Assembly (NCBI GenBank): GCA_946800325.1
Contig: OX326961.1
Coordinates: forward strand, 48,323,415-48,387,414
Direction: 5' to 3'
Length of the DNA stretch: 64,000 nt
DNA from: Luzula sylvatica
Lineage: Eukaryota; Streptophyta; Magnoliopsida; Poales; Juncaceae
Below, piece after piece: positions 23,189 to 35,862 of this stretch. Under the pieces are notes generated by a model, which was not told the origin of the DNA, made no database searches, and worked only from the letters and a program-made list of their open reading frames with translations. How positions within the stretch are numbered: position 1 is the stretch's first letter; each line of letters starts with the position of its first letter. The translations under genes and the position numbers were made by a program.

Positions 23189-23641
23189 CAGGGCCGGTCT
23201 TGGCTCAAAGCCGATCAGGCCATCGCTTTGGGCCGCAAAATACAAAGGGCCCAATAATGAACCTAATTTATTTGTACTGCATAGTTGTCAATTGGTTATG
23301 TTACTTATGTATTTAATTTCTCTCAAGGTTAACCATTTCAAGATGAATAACAATCAAACTTTTAGTTAATTGTTAATTTCGTGATTATTTGTTAATTAAT
23401 TTATATTCAAGAATAAACTGCTATTTTCAATCAATTTTTATAAGATAAAATTAATTAATTACAATTAGTATTTGTTAATTTATATTGTAGTATGTTATTA
23501 TCTTTGTGAATTGACATTACAAGTGTTAATTAGTTACTGTTTTTATTATTTTGCGTTGAAAACAGTATAATATTATATTTGAGTATAAACGTCGCAAATA
23601 ACTTTCTACTTCGGGTCTTTGAAAGTCTAGGACCGGCCCGG
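23189..23641. mobile_element. hAT-type MITE, 8-bp TSD GTGGAGGA
   Basis: Ends are CAGGGCCGGTCTTGGC and, reverse-complemented, CCGGGCCGGTCCTAGAC. The 8-bp duplication GTGGAGGA is perfect (23181-23188 and 23642-23649). There is no coding capacity. Confidence 0.93.
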
Positions 23642-23806
23642 GTGGAGGAATGAGTCTAGTTCAAAAACATTATAAATTATTATTTATAGATAACACATTT
23701 TCGTTGTATTTTTCGTACACCTCTTTTTTTTATGAAATTTATGTACTAATTATGGCGGGCAAGAACAACCGAAAGTAATATGATGCATATATTCATGTGG
23801 GATTAC

Positions 23807-24359
23807 CTATGTTACGCGGATACTCCAAAAACGCCGAAGTATCCTGAGGATACGGGTATCCGATACGGATACGGGTGCGATACGGCTGCGATACGTATCG
23901 GATACGCCACGTGGAGTATCCGAATTTTTTAATATTATTTTTTTTCGGATACGGCGGGGATACGGCGGGGATACGGCAGGATACGGCTGGGATACGTTTA
24001 GGATACGGCTGGGATACTCCATTTAGGATACTTCGGCCCAATATATGTTTTGGCCCATAATATTTTTAAATAATTTGTATATGATACTTCTAGGATACTT
24101 CTAGGATACTTCTAAAACTAGTTTTAGGATACTTCTAAAATAATTTAAGATAATTTTATGATACTTGTATTGTTATGTTGATTTTTTTTATTGTCATGAT
24201 ATTTAATTTATTATTTATTTATTTATTATATATAATATAAATATATTAAAATAATAACTATATAACCGTATCCGTATCCGTGATTTTTCAAAAATTACCG
24301 TATCGCCGTATCCGTATCGTATCGGATACGATATCCGTACCCGTATCCGTGCAACATAG
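23807..24359. mobile_element. hAT-type MITE built of GGATACGG-like repeats, 8-bp TSD GGGATTAC
   Basis: Ends are CTATGTTACGCGGATAC and, reverse-complemented, CTATGTTGCACGGATACGG. GGGATTAC flanks both sides perfectly (23799-23806 and 24360-24367). The left third consists of tandem variants of GGATACGGC/GGGATACG and the right end of their complement, so the element can fold along much of its length. A truncated relative ends at 1665. Confidence 0.95.
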
Positions 24360-24367
24360 GGGATTAC

Positions 24368-25302
24368 AGATGAATGATACGATAGTCTATTACCAGAGTT
24401 ATCTATTGGTTGTTCCTTCTTCTTTTCACGATCTAAACCAGATCTTGTGTCCAATCACATTGTGCTTCTATCGAACATTCCATCAGTTAAACAAAAAAAA
24501 TCCAACAAAAAGATTTTGGAAGTACGAAGGTAGTTTCCGTACCAGTCATATCAACTAGTCATGTCAATATTTTTGTCAATAAAAAAAATCTGTCATGTCC
24601 AAATGTGTTCTTTTAATTAGCCCACGTATGGTAAAATCAATCGAACCTCTTACACAAAACATTGTTTCGAGCTTTCCAAACTTCCCACCCTAATTATTCG
24701 ATTTCTACGTACAACAATTAATTAATCGTAGAATAACAGTCTGGTAACCTCTGTTATATTGATGGCCACACAGAGAGTGGTACAGATAATAATGTTTTTA
24801 TCTTAGCCTAAGCATTTACTATGAGTGATGATTACACCTTAGCTCTCTCTCTCTCTCTCAGAGACTCGTACGGACATGAGTGTTCTGAATAAGGCAAAGG
24901 ATCCAACATGCTCTGAGAAAATGAATCATTCGTGCTCGTTGGTCCAATACAAAAGAACTTTCAAAAGTCGTGACAAGTACTACGGATAAGGTTTTCAATG
25001 TCACGTTCAAGCGGCAAATTTAAGCAAAGCTAATCATTTAAGTATGCTACTTTCGCCTAAGAATGTAACAAAGCAAAACGGATAATCTTTTTTTTGTACA
25101 TCGTTAGGGAAAAGTATGAGGGTTGCATTATTATTGCGAGTTATGTTCTGCACTCGTACTGAAACAATGTTTTGGGTCCATACAAAGTCACGGGTATTGA
25201 GACTTTAGAGCTCAAAACATGAACACGTTTTTGGTCATCTCCATTTGTAACAGAACACTGGAATTTACTTCTTCATTTCTATTTGAATCATATCATCATA
25301 TC

Positions 25303-25347
<45 letters not shown>

Positions 25348-28300
25348 CATCCATGTTAGGTTGGCTGAGAAGGAAATAAATGTGTGTTGTGTTGGTGCAG
25401 TTAGTACAAGCTTTGTAATTAGTAGACTTGTACTGTGTTGTGCAGGTTTTTCTTCAGACAGTTATTTTTCATTCCTCGTCAATTAATCTGGCTTCCATTG
25501 AACAGTTATATTCCAACTGTGTTCTGTTTAATTTACTTCTCGTTCATTATGTATGTATATGTATATGTACATGTACATGTACGTGACATGTATGTACATA
25601 TGTATCTGTTAATTTACTTCTTGTTGAAAATTTCAATGGGGCATTGAAGACGACCCAGTATAGAGCCTAGAGATTGGTATAGAGATATATATAGGTGTGA
25701 AGTCTAAATATAGTTAAACCGAAATGTCAAACAAAGTGCAAGATTACACACACATAGATCTTGTTAACATAAAGACAAACAGCTAGAATTAGGGTCTGAT
25801 TATAAAAATTAGAAAATGCACTTGAATCTAAAAAGACCTATATATTGTTAGGCCTGTTCTCTGCTTGTTTTATTGGTTCTCGTAATATTTTAACTAAATC
25901 AATGGACCTGTTTGAACAAAATTTTGGATTGAGGTAAGAATTACACAGTACAAGAGACTAGAGAGACTCCTGCTTGGAGAGTTTTAATCAGTTCTCATTG
26001 GCCATTGAAATCACTTACTTTAACGGCTCGACGTTTAACAGGGTCACAGATAAAGCTTGTGTGTCATATCATATGCACTGCAATAATAAGACCATTGCAA
26101 AACATGCAAATATTTTAACTAAATCAAAGGACCTGTTTTTATATGTTTTGGTGAAAAAACAACAAGTTCTATAATTGTACTGATCAGAGAATGTATATCA
26201 TGTATATAGAAATTTTGATCATGCAAGTTATATATGCAACATTTTCATTACATAGCAGTGGACAGAGAGAAGGTAAAAAGTTAGAAAGCCAAGAATAGTA
26301 GTGAAGAAGAGAAAGAAGAGAGCCAACAAAGGAAGAACCCATCACAATCCTTTTCCTTTTTGGGGGCTTCTTTTTGGGCACTTGTTGTTCTTAAACTAAC
26401 ACTAAAATGACTAAATTGCCCTTGATTCAAGCTAATGTCCCTTTCAATAACAAAAAAAATCTCCCTAAGAATGCCAAAAAACAACTTAAACTTTTCTTGG
26501 TCTCCTCACCTCTTTGCCTTCATCCATCCCTTTCGTACAAGATATCATAGATTCATATGTGATCCATGCAAGCCTACACCTAGTATAGTATTATTATATT
26601 TTGAATTACATAAATGCCACTAAATTACTATATATTGCATGCCTCTAATTTAATGACTACTTAAGTGAGATAATTAATCTCATAAAGGACTAACAAATTG
26701 ACATTATTTTTGAAAGGTAAGATGTATGTTTCTATTTAGAGTAAAGAAAGCAAAGAAAGTTTTATAATTTATTTCTTTTACCTTCCTTAAGATTACAAAT
26801 AAAAACAAAAAACAAAAAACAAAAGAAAGAATGCAGAAGATTTTCCACAGAGCACACAGCTCATACTTTTATGTAATGTTGTTTATACATAGAGATGAAA
26901 ATGTGAGATTGAGGTACACTGAGGGATGACAGTATAAGGTCAGACTGGTAATTTAGCAGAGAGTTTTGGACAAATTATAAATCAAGTTGTTCTATCTCTC
27001 TGCCTCGTAATAAATGCATGCACATATCACGCAGGTCCGTCCTTCCTTCCTTCATCTTTCTTTTTCATTTCATTTACTATGTGGCTCAAATAGATGACGA
27101 GATGAACCTTACTTTTTGGGGTTCCAAGGGAGGCTCTATCAATCGATTTGGGGCTATTTTTGCATTTGGGTCTGTCTAGGATAGGCCTTGTTGCTCACTT
27201 GCTTTGGGGTGTGTAATGTTGGAGCCCAATTTCTACTTTACATGTTATCAACTAAAATATATTTATGTTATCATAAATAAATAAATAAATAAGAGAAAAT
27301 GGATTTACTTTGACCAACCGACAATGAGCAGTGATGGCCAAGGGGAAGTGAAAAAGATGGCGAAATTTAGTCAGTGATGGATCGCACTCCATGCTTGTCT
27401 CTGTTCATAAAACACCTGCCCCCTTCTCTTACACATATATAAATCATTTAATAATACTTTGAGAAAAGATATGTGAAATATTTGAGAGGAATGAACAATA
27501 AATCTTGAATTATGTGATAGTATAATATGTGGAATCATTTATTATCTACATTATTTATGGCTTTCTTCAGTCTCTATCAAGCTATTTTCTGATTAAATAA
27601 ATGATTTAATATGTTCACATCAAATATCTGTTTTTTCAAGTTGCAAGTCTCCATCTCATGTCATTTAACTTATTTTTCTCAGTTATGGTCACCACGTGTT
27701 AATAGCATGAAGATGTTTGCCTTTTATGTCTTTCTTTAAACAAACAAAATAATAATAATAATTTGAAAGAAAGGAACAAGTCATAATTTATGGGTTACTA
27801 TTTTGAATGAAATATGGGCTTGGTACCTTTCTAATTTCTTGGCCCAGAGCTAACAAAATGGGTCATTATCATACTTCATTTACTACTGTAATAATTTGAA
27901 CTTTTTTTCTTACTATTACGAAATTTACAATTCAAAGCTTGAAAATTTTGAGTCAAATGTTTATCTCTGAATATTAATCAATACGAAGCCAAAACAAAAA
28001 ATGGAGAAGTAAAGTTTTAGCTGAGTCACAGAGAAGAACAAGGCATAGCCTCATGCAATGTAGTTTGTCGCATTTATGAAGTATATATAATCCACACAAA
28101 AGCTCCCAATCTCCCCAAGATTTTGCCTCATGTTCTCTCAGTATATCAATAGGACCACAATGTAAAAATAATCACACATAAATAGTTAGGTCGAGTTGAT
28201 CATCTCATCTCATCTCATCTGCAATGTAAAATGTGGAATGCTGTACCAATTAATATTTGGTACCGTTTCACTGTTCGTTACATGAACATGAGTGGTACCA

Positions 28301-29040
28301 AGCAGGACCACAACAGTATATAATCGATCAAGATTGGGTCCTATTTGGATTCAGTATAAAACGAGTGTAGATATCCATGAGTGCAACAATTCTGTTACCT
28401 TTTGGGGAGTCATAAGGTCAATGGCCCAGAATTATTTGTTGTCTTCATAAAAACTATGGGACCCTCGAAATATATTTTTATATATTATCGTTAATTTTTG
28501 CTATTTACTTGTGTACATAAAGAACTTATTTTTGTCATTTTTGTCTGCATTGTTTAAATATTTGTAGATATTACTCGCATTGTCAGTATAACTTGCATTC
28601 AGAAATACTCCATACGGTGTCAGAAGAAATAAGGAATTACTGAAAAACAACTGAAGATATTTTGTACTTGGTAAACTTTGTGTGGGCCATAAAATATATG
28701 TATAAGTAGAAGGATGATATTTTTATATTTGATAAGTTTGTAAGGGCCATAATTCCAACTGAAGACCCGGCCCGTCCAACTCTTGGGCCAAATCCTTCAT
28801 TCCAAAAAAAAAGTTATTTTTGCATATTGAGAACTCGGGTCGTGTGTTGGATTTTGAACCACTCGAGATCTATTTCGAAGACCGGCCCTCTTCACACAAA
28901 AAATCTTATTATTATTATTATATATTGAGCTATAGTAATAAGACGAGTAGTTATGTATTGTTGAGCCGACGAAGGAGGAAGGGGATTAAGAATTTCTTTC
29001 TTTGTTACTTTTTTTTTTCTTTAACTATCTCTGTCCATGA
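24368..29040. other. 4.7-kb spacer without a recognised gene or transposon
   Basis: Both strands were read. Open frames are short (66 residues at 25974-26174; 65 and 67 residues at 26184-26484 minus; 100 residues at 28820-29122) and none carries a motif I recognise. A 30-base phrase AATATTTTAACTAAATCAA plus GGACCTGTTT occurs at about 25888 and 26109. Simple repeats: (CATCT)n at about 28199-28219 and an A/AAC run near 26800. Regulatory DNA or a non-coding RNA cannot be excluded. Confidence 0.5.
25308..25347. repeat. (TAA)n microsatellite
   Basis: About thirteen TAA/AAT triplets occur in a row. Confidence 0.97.
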
Positions 29041-29457
29041 TGTTGGTTCAAATTTTCGATTTGATTATCTCAAAACAATATCGATATTACTAATCTATTT
29101 GCTAAGTGTCATTCGTAGATAAGTAAGATGTAGGCATGTCCCAAACGAGATCAAAAGAACTTATATACTCACATATGCAAATGTAGGCATTTGAACAAGA
29201 GTCAAGACTTTAAAGACCACAAATGAAGATTCAAAACATTGAATAATCGAGATGTTGGTCAAGAAGAAATACGAAAGTATTCACTCAAATGAAAAATTAA
29301 GACATTGAAGATTTTCGCGAGTTGGGATATCATGCAATCACAAAAAAATAACTCATATTTCCTAGACTCAATTTAGAATTATTAAACTCAATGTAGAATA
29401 ATTAAATTGTTCGAAACGTGACAAACGGGAAGTTCGTAAGTCTGAAAACAGAACTAC

Positions 29458-29796
29458 GTCCGTTCGAATAGAACCACCAATTATGATCGAACCGAAACCA
29501 AATTGTCACAAAAGATAAGTTTGCAAACCAAAATCAACAAACGCTTCGTTCGAACGGAATCACCAATCCGTTTGAATGGAACCTTATACTACGTTTGAAT
29601 GCAACCTCATACTTCGTTTGAACGAAGCAATCAAAGTTCGAACGAAAGTTAATATGCGAACTAAAGCTGATTACAGTTCGAACAGAACCACATGTTCGTT
29701 CGAACGGAAGCTACACGTTTCAAATAATTACCGTCCAACAATTATTTTTGACATTTGCTCTGTTTGAACGGAAGCACTGTTCCGTTTAAACGGAAC
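29458..29796 (+). repeat. Array of GTNCGTTYGAACGNAC-type palindromes
   Basis: About ten diverged units, for example CTTCGTTCGAACGGAA, GTTCGTTCGAACGGAAG and TCCGTTTAAACGGAAC, are spaced roughly 20-45 bases apart, upstream of the TATA box. Confidence 0.85.
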
Positions 29797-29835
29797 ATAC
29801 ACAAAAGTTATTTAATGTCAGGAAACTACGTGTTC

Positions 29836-29843
29836 TATAAATA
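29836..29843 (+). promoter_or_regulatory. LTR TATA box
   Basis: TATAAATA occurs in the context GTTCTATAAATAGAAC, 40 bases downstream of the palindrome array and followed by a pyrimidine-rich leader, as in the related LTR at 49438. Confidence 0.7.
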
Positions 29844-29930
29844 GAACTCCTTCATGTTTTTTCTCTATAACTCTTACACAATCCTTCCATCTCAAAGAGA
29901 GAAACATTAGCCAAACATTTTTGAACTTAA

Positions 29931-30060
29931 TTTTTTTTTTTCGATAAAAATATTGTGGGCTCACAAGTGCCACTTTGATTACTTGATTAAATTACCAAAG
30001 TTATTACATCCATTGTAAAGGTGTTAAAACCCCCTTAAGTCTTAACCAAAACATAAATAA
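29931..30060 (-). mobile_element. 5'-truncated LINE tail with poly-A
   Basis: On minus, sequence related to 31589-31700 (GTAATAACTTTG, then AAGTGGCACTTGTGAGCCCA) ends in a poly-A run (poly-T at 29931-29942 on plus). Only about 130 bases of the LINE 3' UTR were copied. Confidence 0.75.
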
Positions 30061-31588
30061 AACTAGGAGATGACCCGCGCTTCGTAACGGTTTTGTTTAA
30101 TTTGTTTTACTATAAACATAATATATAGTTATGATTTTTCGAGATCAAATATGACACAATTGCGAAATATTTATTTAATATTTTAATGCAACACATACAA
30201 AAAAGAAATAAATGTCATTATAAAATAATAAAACAATATGCGTGGACATAAACAAAAATCAAAACCATATGATATTTTAAATTTTCATTTCTAAAATTAA
30301 AAATAATAACATTGTAAAAGTTTAAAAAATTTATTTGTGTTTATGTTTCATGTTTATTATTGAAAAATATTATATAAGTTAAAGAAATTATTTGTGTTTA
30401 GTACAAAAAATATCTTTCATTATTTTTTTTTTAAAGATTAACGTGAAATTGTTTTAAGTAAAAATACAAATATAACATAATTGTTTTAAAAAAAATAATA
30501 ATAATTAGTATGTCAAATTTTTGTCAATTATATTTTTAAAAATAATAATAATTAGGATTACAAGTCATTAATGTAAGTATATTTATTTATATATTTTTTT
30601 ACATAATTGTTTTCATAATTTGAAGTTAGAGAAAAATATTGAATATATGATAATAACATACTAAGTAGTATGTGCAATTTTTTTCAATTATAGTTTTGAA
30701 AATAATAATAATTAGGCTTACAAGTCATTAATGTAATTATATTTATTTTTCTATCTTTTTTTACATAATTGTTTTCATAATTTCAATTTAGAGAAAAATA
30801 TTAAATATATGATAATATGGATCTCAAAATAAAGATAAAATTCAAGCGAATATAATTCTTAATTTTTTTAAATTATATTACGAAAATACTAACAACATTT
30901 GACGTATGCTTTATGATATTATATATTAATTTATTAATGTTAGATATTTAAACTATTCACAATCTATTTGTATTCACAATTGATCATGTAACATATTGTG
31001 AAAATTTTCAAAATCAAATACAACTGGTACAACATGAATCTAACAAATAATATTTTGACACGTCATCAGTGTAAGGTGGTGTGGCATTCTAAAATTACTT
31101 AAAACTATATGTAAAATAAGGGACACACAAATATTTACAAATAAAACATAATCACACCAAATCAAAGGTTAATCTATGGTTCATATGTTGCCACATATCA
31201 TAATTTAAAAGTTGAAATAATTGTGTTGATATGACATGAGTTGTGATGAGGTGAAATGAGTAAATTGCATAGAGATGGATCTTAAATAAGGGGTTGGTAA
31301 ATTAACCAAAAAGATAAAAAGAAGAAAGATCATTAAAATAATAAAAAAAGCACAGGACCTCCTTTGTCGGTTATACCAAAACTCTTTATCTCCTTTCATG
31401 GTTTTGAGAATCAATAACCAATACTCATAATCCCTTAAAACTTCATAAAAGAAATCCTGGATCTCAATAAACCAGTACTCAATAATCTAGTACTCATTTT
31501 GCTTAAGGAGTTCAAAATCAGTACTCAAAATCCCGTGCACCGCCAATCTTTTCTAAACCAGGTTTACGCTTGTCTGAATCACAATTCC
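30061..31588. other. AT-rich stretch with a possible Helitron end
   Basis: ACTAGGAGATGACCCGCGC at 30062-30080 is, on minus, GCGCGGGTCATCTCCTAG. This resembles the GC-rich hairpin plus CTAG end of plant Helitrons, with a degenerate stem. No matching 5' TC end was found. A ~155-bp direct repeat lies at about 30508-30663 and 30668-30822 (shared AATAATAATAATTAGG and AAGTCATTAATGTAA). No gene was seen. Confidence 0.4.
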
Positions 31589-32004
31589 TTTTTTTTGATT
31601 AAAATAGAGTGGGCTCACAAGTCCCACTTCTATTGCTTGATTAATGAATTAACAAGAGTTATTACAATCATTAAAAGGGTGTTAGAAACCCTTGAACACA
31701 CCTAATCAATTCTGATCATAAACAAGAAAAAGAGAAGAAGGAATTGAAAACCCAGGAAATGAAATAACTTAAGTGTAAAACATGGACTAGATAACTGGGA
31801 TATCTTTTCACGAATTAAAAGAAAACCAGTATTCCTACTTCATGCCTTGTCTTGAACACACGTACCCATCCTTCTTCCTTCTGTCCGAAACCCTATCCTC
31901 TCCTTTCTTACCCAGTTTCGTAAGAAACTCAGCCATGGCTTCACTGATCTCAACTTCATCTCCAAGTAGCCACAGCTTCGCAATTTTCTCAATACATCAT
32001 CAAC

Positions 32005-33564
32005 TCAACCTGCAACCTCCACTTCATCTCCAAGGTCATTTATCCTCTGGATCTGATACTCAAAAGCTTTCTCAATGGCCTTTCTTTCTTCAAGTATGAG
32101 ATCTATTATCTTCTCCTCTCTCAATTTATGTTCTTCAAAGATTCTTCTACACCTTTCTTTCCAGATATTAAACACCATTATAGCCACCAGTTGTTTCGGT
32201 TTAACCTCCAATTGAGCAGATAAAATCAATTTAGTTGGATCCAACACCAAATTGTGATTCAGGTACTTCATTCTCTTTAATTTACCCCATATATTCTTTG
32301 TAAACACACAATCTGAGAAGATGTGCCAAACCGATTCAGATTCATTATTACATAAAACACATTTATTTGCTAAGATCCATCCTTTTCGTTGCAGATTATC
32401 CATCGTAAGGATTTTATTCTGCAAACTTAACCAAAGGAAGATTTGAATTTTACCAGGTAATTTAATTTTCCATATCTGATTCAATTCTTCTCTATGCACT
32501 CCTGATAAATTTTTATAACAAATATTAACTCTAAATTCTCCTTTTGAGGTACTTGACCATTCCAATTGGTCTTTTTTATCTGGTATTAAATGGATATCCA
32601 TGCATTGCCGATACAGAGCTTGAATTTGCATTTCAGCTTCTTGTGATAAAGGCTCCCTTACTCTCAAAATGGTATGAATTTCTTTCTCCATTAATTCATC
32701 TATAAAATCTTTTAGGGATAAATCAAAATGTTGAACATAAGAAAACAATTCTGGATATTTTTTGTATAATATTTCACCACTCCAATTATCCCTCCATAAA
32801 TTAATTAATATTCCATTTCCCATAACAATTATTTCAACTATCCTTCCCTTTGGTAAATTCGAATCCTCAAAAATCCTTGTACATCTCTTCTTAGTCCTTC
32901 CATACATTAAATGTCATTATAGCCATTAATTGCTTCAACTTAATATCAATATTTGGACAGAAAATAGTTTTAACTGGAGATAAGGCAGAGTTAACATTCA
33001 GATTTAGAAGACCCTTGAGTCTAATCCAAATGATATTTTTATAAGCACAATCTGAAAGGATAATGATGAACCGATTCAGCATTGTTGTTACATAAAACAC
33101 ACTGATTTGTCAAAGAAAGATTTGAATTTTATCAGGTATTTTAATTTTTCAAATTTGATTTAAGTTTTCTTTATTCATTCCTGATAATTTCAAGTAACAA
33201 ATCAATTGGTCTTTTTCTTTTGGTGCCAATTGTACTGTTAAGCAATGCTGGTATAAAGCTAGTATTTGAATCTCAGCTTCCTGTGATAAAGGCTCTCTAA
33301 CACTTAAAATGGTATGAATTTCTATCTCCATTAAATCATCCATAAATATTTTTGGGGTTAATTCATAATTTTGAGCAAAAGGGTATAGCTATAGGAATTT
33401 TCTATTTAAAGACTCTCCACACCAATTATCCTTCAAGAAATTAATTAGAATTCTTTTACCCATAATGATCTTAGAATTATCTCTGAATATTTCTAATAAC
33501 TTCAAAACATCCTTCCAAACATAAGATACCTTTGGATCATTTTTATTAATAGGCCCTCCATAGT
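32005..33564 (-). pseudogene. LINE ORF2 C-terminus, partly duplicated
   Basis: A 300-codon open frame (32907-32005) carries the zf-RVT domain: WKIKLPGKIQIFLWLSLQN, KCVLCNNESESVWHIFSDC, and VFNIWKERCRRIFEE near the end. Upstream, 33564-32908 reads a second, more decayed version of the same region (REPLSQEAEIQILALYQHC against REPLSQEAEMQIQALYRQC, and MTFNVWKD against MVFNIWKE). The two versions join near 32860-32930 within the RCTRIFED segment. The C-terminal half of ORF2 is therefore present twice in tandem. The domain is thought to help the LINE RT bind RNA. Nothing upstream is intact. Confidence 0.85.
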
Positions 33565-34670
33565 GGGCCTGTTTGATTTGGGGGATATTGATATACATGG
33601 ATATGAAAATACATGTATATCACTATCCATGTATTTGATAATCCATGTGGGTTGTTTGATTTGTTGTATTTTGAAATCATGTATATCAAATCCCTTGTTT
33701 GATTCTTTGGTACAAAATCCAGGATTTGAATATTTGAATATTATATTATATTATGTTTATATTATTTTATTGTATAATATAATATTGTATTATATTATAA
33801 TATTATATTATATTATTTTATTTTATTTTATTTTATTGTATAATATAATATTGTATTATATTATAATATTATATTATATTATATTACATCAATTCTTATT
33901 ATATAATATATTATAATATAATAATATATTATAAAATAACATTATATAATTTAATATAACATTATATGTATGTCATTTAATTCTTATTATATAATATAAT
34001 ATAATGTAATATTATATTACTTTAATTTATTTATATTATATTATTTAAAATTATATTATATTATTTATATTGTTTTATATTATATTATATATATTTCATG
34101 ATGTTATCTGATGTTATATTATATATCATTATATTATATTATATTATAATATATTATATTATATTATATTATATTGTTTTATATTATTTTATATTATATT
34201 GTTTTATATTATATTACATTACATTATATTATATTATATTATATTCTACTATATTATATTGATTTATATTATAATATATTATACTATATTATAATATATT
34301 ATATTATATTATATTGTTTTATATTATTTTATATTATATTACATTATATTATATTACATTATAATTTTTTATATTATATTATATTATACTATATTATACT
34401 ATATTATATTGATTTATATTATATTATATTATATTATATTATATTATATTATATTTTATTATATTAATGAATATATATTTGACAAGAGAGATGAAATACA
34501 TGGATGAAGCATAGATCCATGATTGAAATACCGATTTTTTTTGTTGTATAACATAATCCATGGATAGTGAGCTTGAAATGCAATACACCAAGAAAACAAA
34601 CATTGGATTTGCACAATATCCTGTATTTCACTATGGATATCCCTCAAAATCCCTCAAATCAAACAAGCCC
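33565..34670. mobile_element. MITE carrying a 740-bp AT satellite
   Basis: Ends are GGGCCTGTTTGATTTGGGG and, reverse-complemented, GGGCTTGTTTGATTTGAGG, with further inverted similarity (GGATATTGATATACATGG side). The flanks are AGT and AGA, so a 3-bp duplication is not exact. The element splits the minus-strand LINE. Terminal style suggests PIF/Harbinger or a related group. Confidence 0.8.
33740..34480. repeat. (TATTA)n pentanucleotide satellite with TTTTATAT variants
   Basis: Nearly pure A/T in a five-base period (ATATT/ATTAT), interrupted by TGTTTTATATTATTTTATAT-like phrases that themselves repeat (near 33770, 33830, 34170, 34310). Long open frames here are artefacts of the repeat. Confidence 0.95.
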
Positions 34671-34675
34671 AGAAT

Positions 34676-35847
34676 TGTAATTTTTCAACTAGCTCATTCC
34701 ATTTAAGATTTTCGTCAGACAAGTTATAGTATTTTCATATCCATTTATTTAATAATGCACTATTAAACTTCTCCATAATCAAAATTTCCAAACCTCCAAA
34801 TTTCTTTGGCATACAACAAATTGAACAATTTATTAAATTGTATCCATTATTTATGTCTCCCTTCCATAAGAAATTTTCTACATTTATCAATGAGTTTAAT
34901 GAACCATTTAGGGAATTTAAAAACACTAAGATAATATATTGGGATAGATGACAACATAGAGTTAATTAGAATTAATCTTCCACTAATATTAAGCAATTTT
35001 TCTTTCCAACCTTCCATTCTCAATTTTACCTTATCAATTAATTTTGTAAAATCTTCCTTTGCTGGTTTCTTAAAATGTAGTGATAATCCTAAATAATTCA
35101 TAGGCAATGCACCAATAGGACAACCAATTTCATTAGATAAATTCTCCATAACTTCCCTTTCTACGTGAATTCCAATATTTTTTTTATTATTCCAGGTTTT
35201 AATTTAAACCAGATTCATTACCAAATATTTTTAAGTATTCTTAATTCTCATAATATTCAGTAATGTTGGCTTAAGAAAAAATATTAAGTCATCGGCATAA
35301 AACAATGATGTCACAATTCCATTCATAGGTTTTTCCAAATACAATTTTTCACTTGGGCCCTCTATAAATCTTGACAATACATCCATTACGCCAACATAAA
35401 TAAGTAGGTAGATATTTGTTTTTCTTGTTTTAATCCACTTTTTAAATAGATATATTTTTCTGGTATCCAATTTAATAATATCCTTGTGGAACACCCCAAT
35501 ACTGAATTAAGAATCCAATTAATCCAATTTTCAACAAATCCTCTGGCTTTTAAATTTTTTATTGAAAAATCCCATAAAACTGAGTCAAATGCTTTGAAGA
35601 TATCTACTTTAAATATCAATACACGATAATTAAATTTATTTTCTTTGGTTAATACCTCCATTTCATAATTGTAATTGTCCTCCCTTTTTGTAATCCTAAT
35701 TTATTTGGATCAATCAAGGATCCAATTACCTTTTTCAATCAGTTTGAGAGTATTTTTGAAAAGATTCCTTGAATAGAACTCACCAGGCTAATATGCCTAT
35801 AGTCTTTAATTTATGTTCCATTTTTTTCTTAGCAATTAAAGCTATAT
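34676..35847 (-). pseudogene. LINE reverse transcriptase domain
   Basis: Minus-strand codons read VLIFKVDIFKAFDSVLWDF (first catalytic Asp region), SGLKQEKQISTYLFML, VTSLFYADDLIFFLKP (YADD active site intact) and IGALPMNYLGLSLHFKKP, followed by SGRLILINSMLSSIPIYYLS. These run in the order of a plant L1 RT and its thumb region. Frames change several times (near 35390, 35230, 34930), so no full enzyme is made although the YADD motif survives. The upstream part near 35700-35847 reads decayed YIALIAKKK and ISLV segments. Confidence 0.88.
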
Positions 35848-35862
35848 AAGATATGTTATATT

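Larger units (their letters stand above)
29041..29930 (+). mobile_element. Truncated Sirevirus-like LTR
   Basis: It begins TGTTGGTTCAAATTTTCGA and GATTATCTCAAAACAAT, the same start as the minus LTRs ending at 40584 and 45983. An array of palindromes (29458-29796) is followed by a TATA box and a pyrimidine-rich leader. The 3' part of the LTR is missing where a LINE poly-T tract begins. Confidence 0.8.

Noticed and set aside
26184..26484. Small minus-strand frames with basic start and hydrophobic body
   Set aside because: Two overlapping frames, no homology recognised and no supporting promoter or splice evidence.
28820..29122. 100-codon open frame on plus
   Set aside because: It crosses the start of a Sirevirus-like LTR at 29041, so the frame is chance.
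33563..34467. Open frames of 97 and 117 codons on plus
   Set aside because: Isoleucine/tyrosine/leucine repeats encoded by the (TATTA)n satellite; an artefact of composition.
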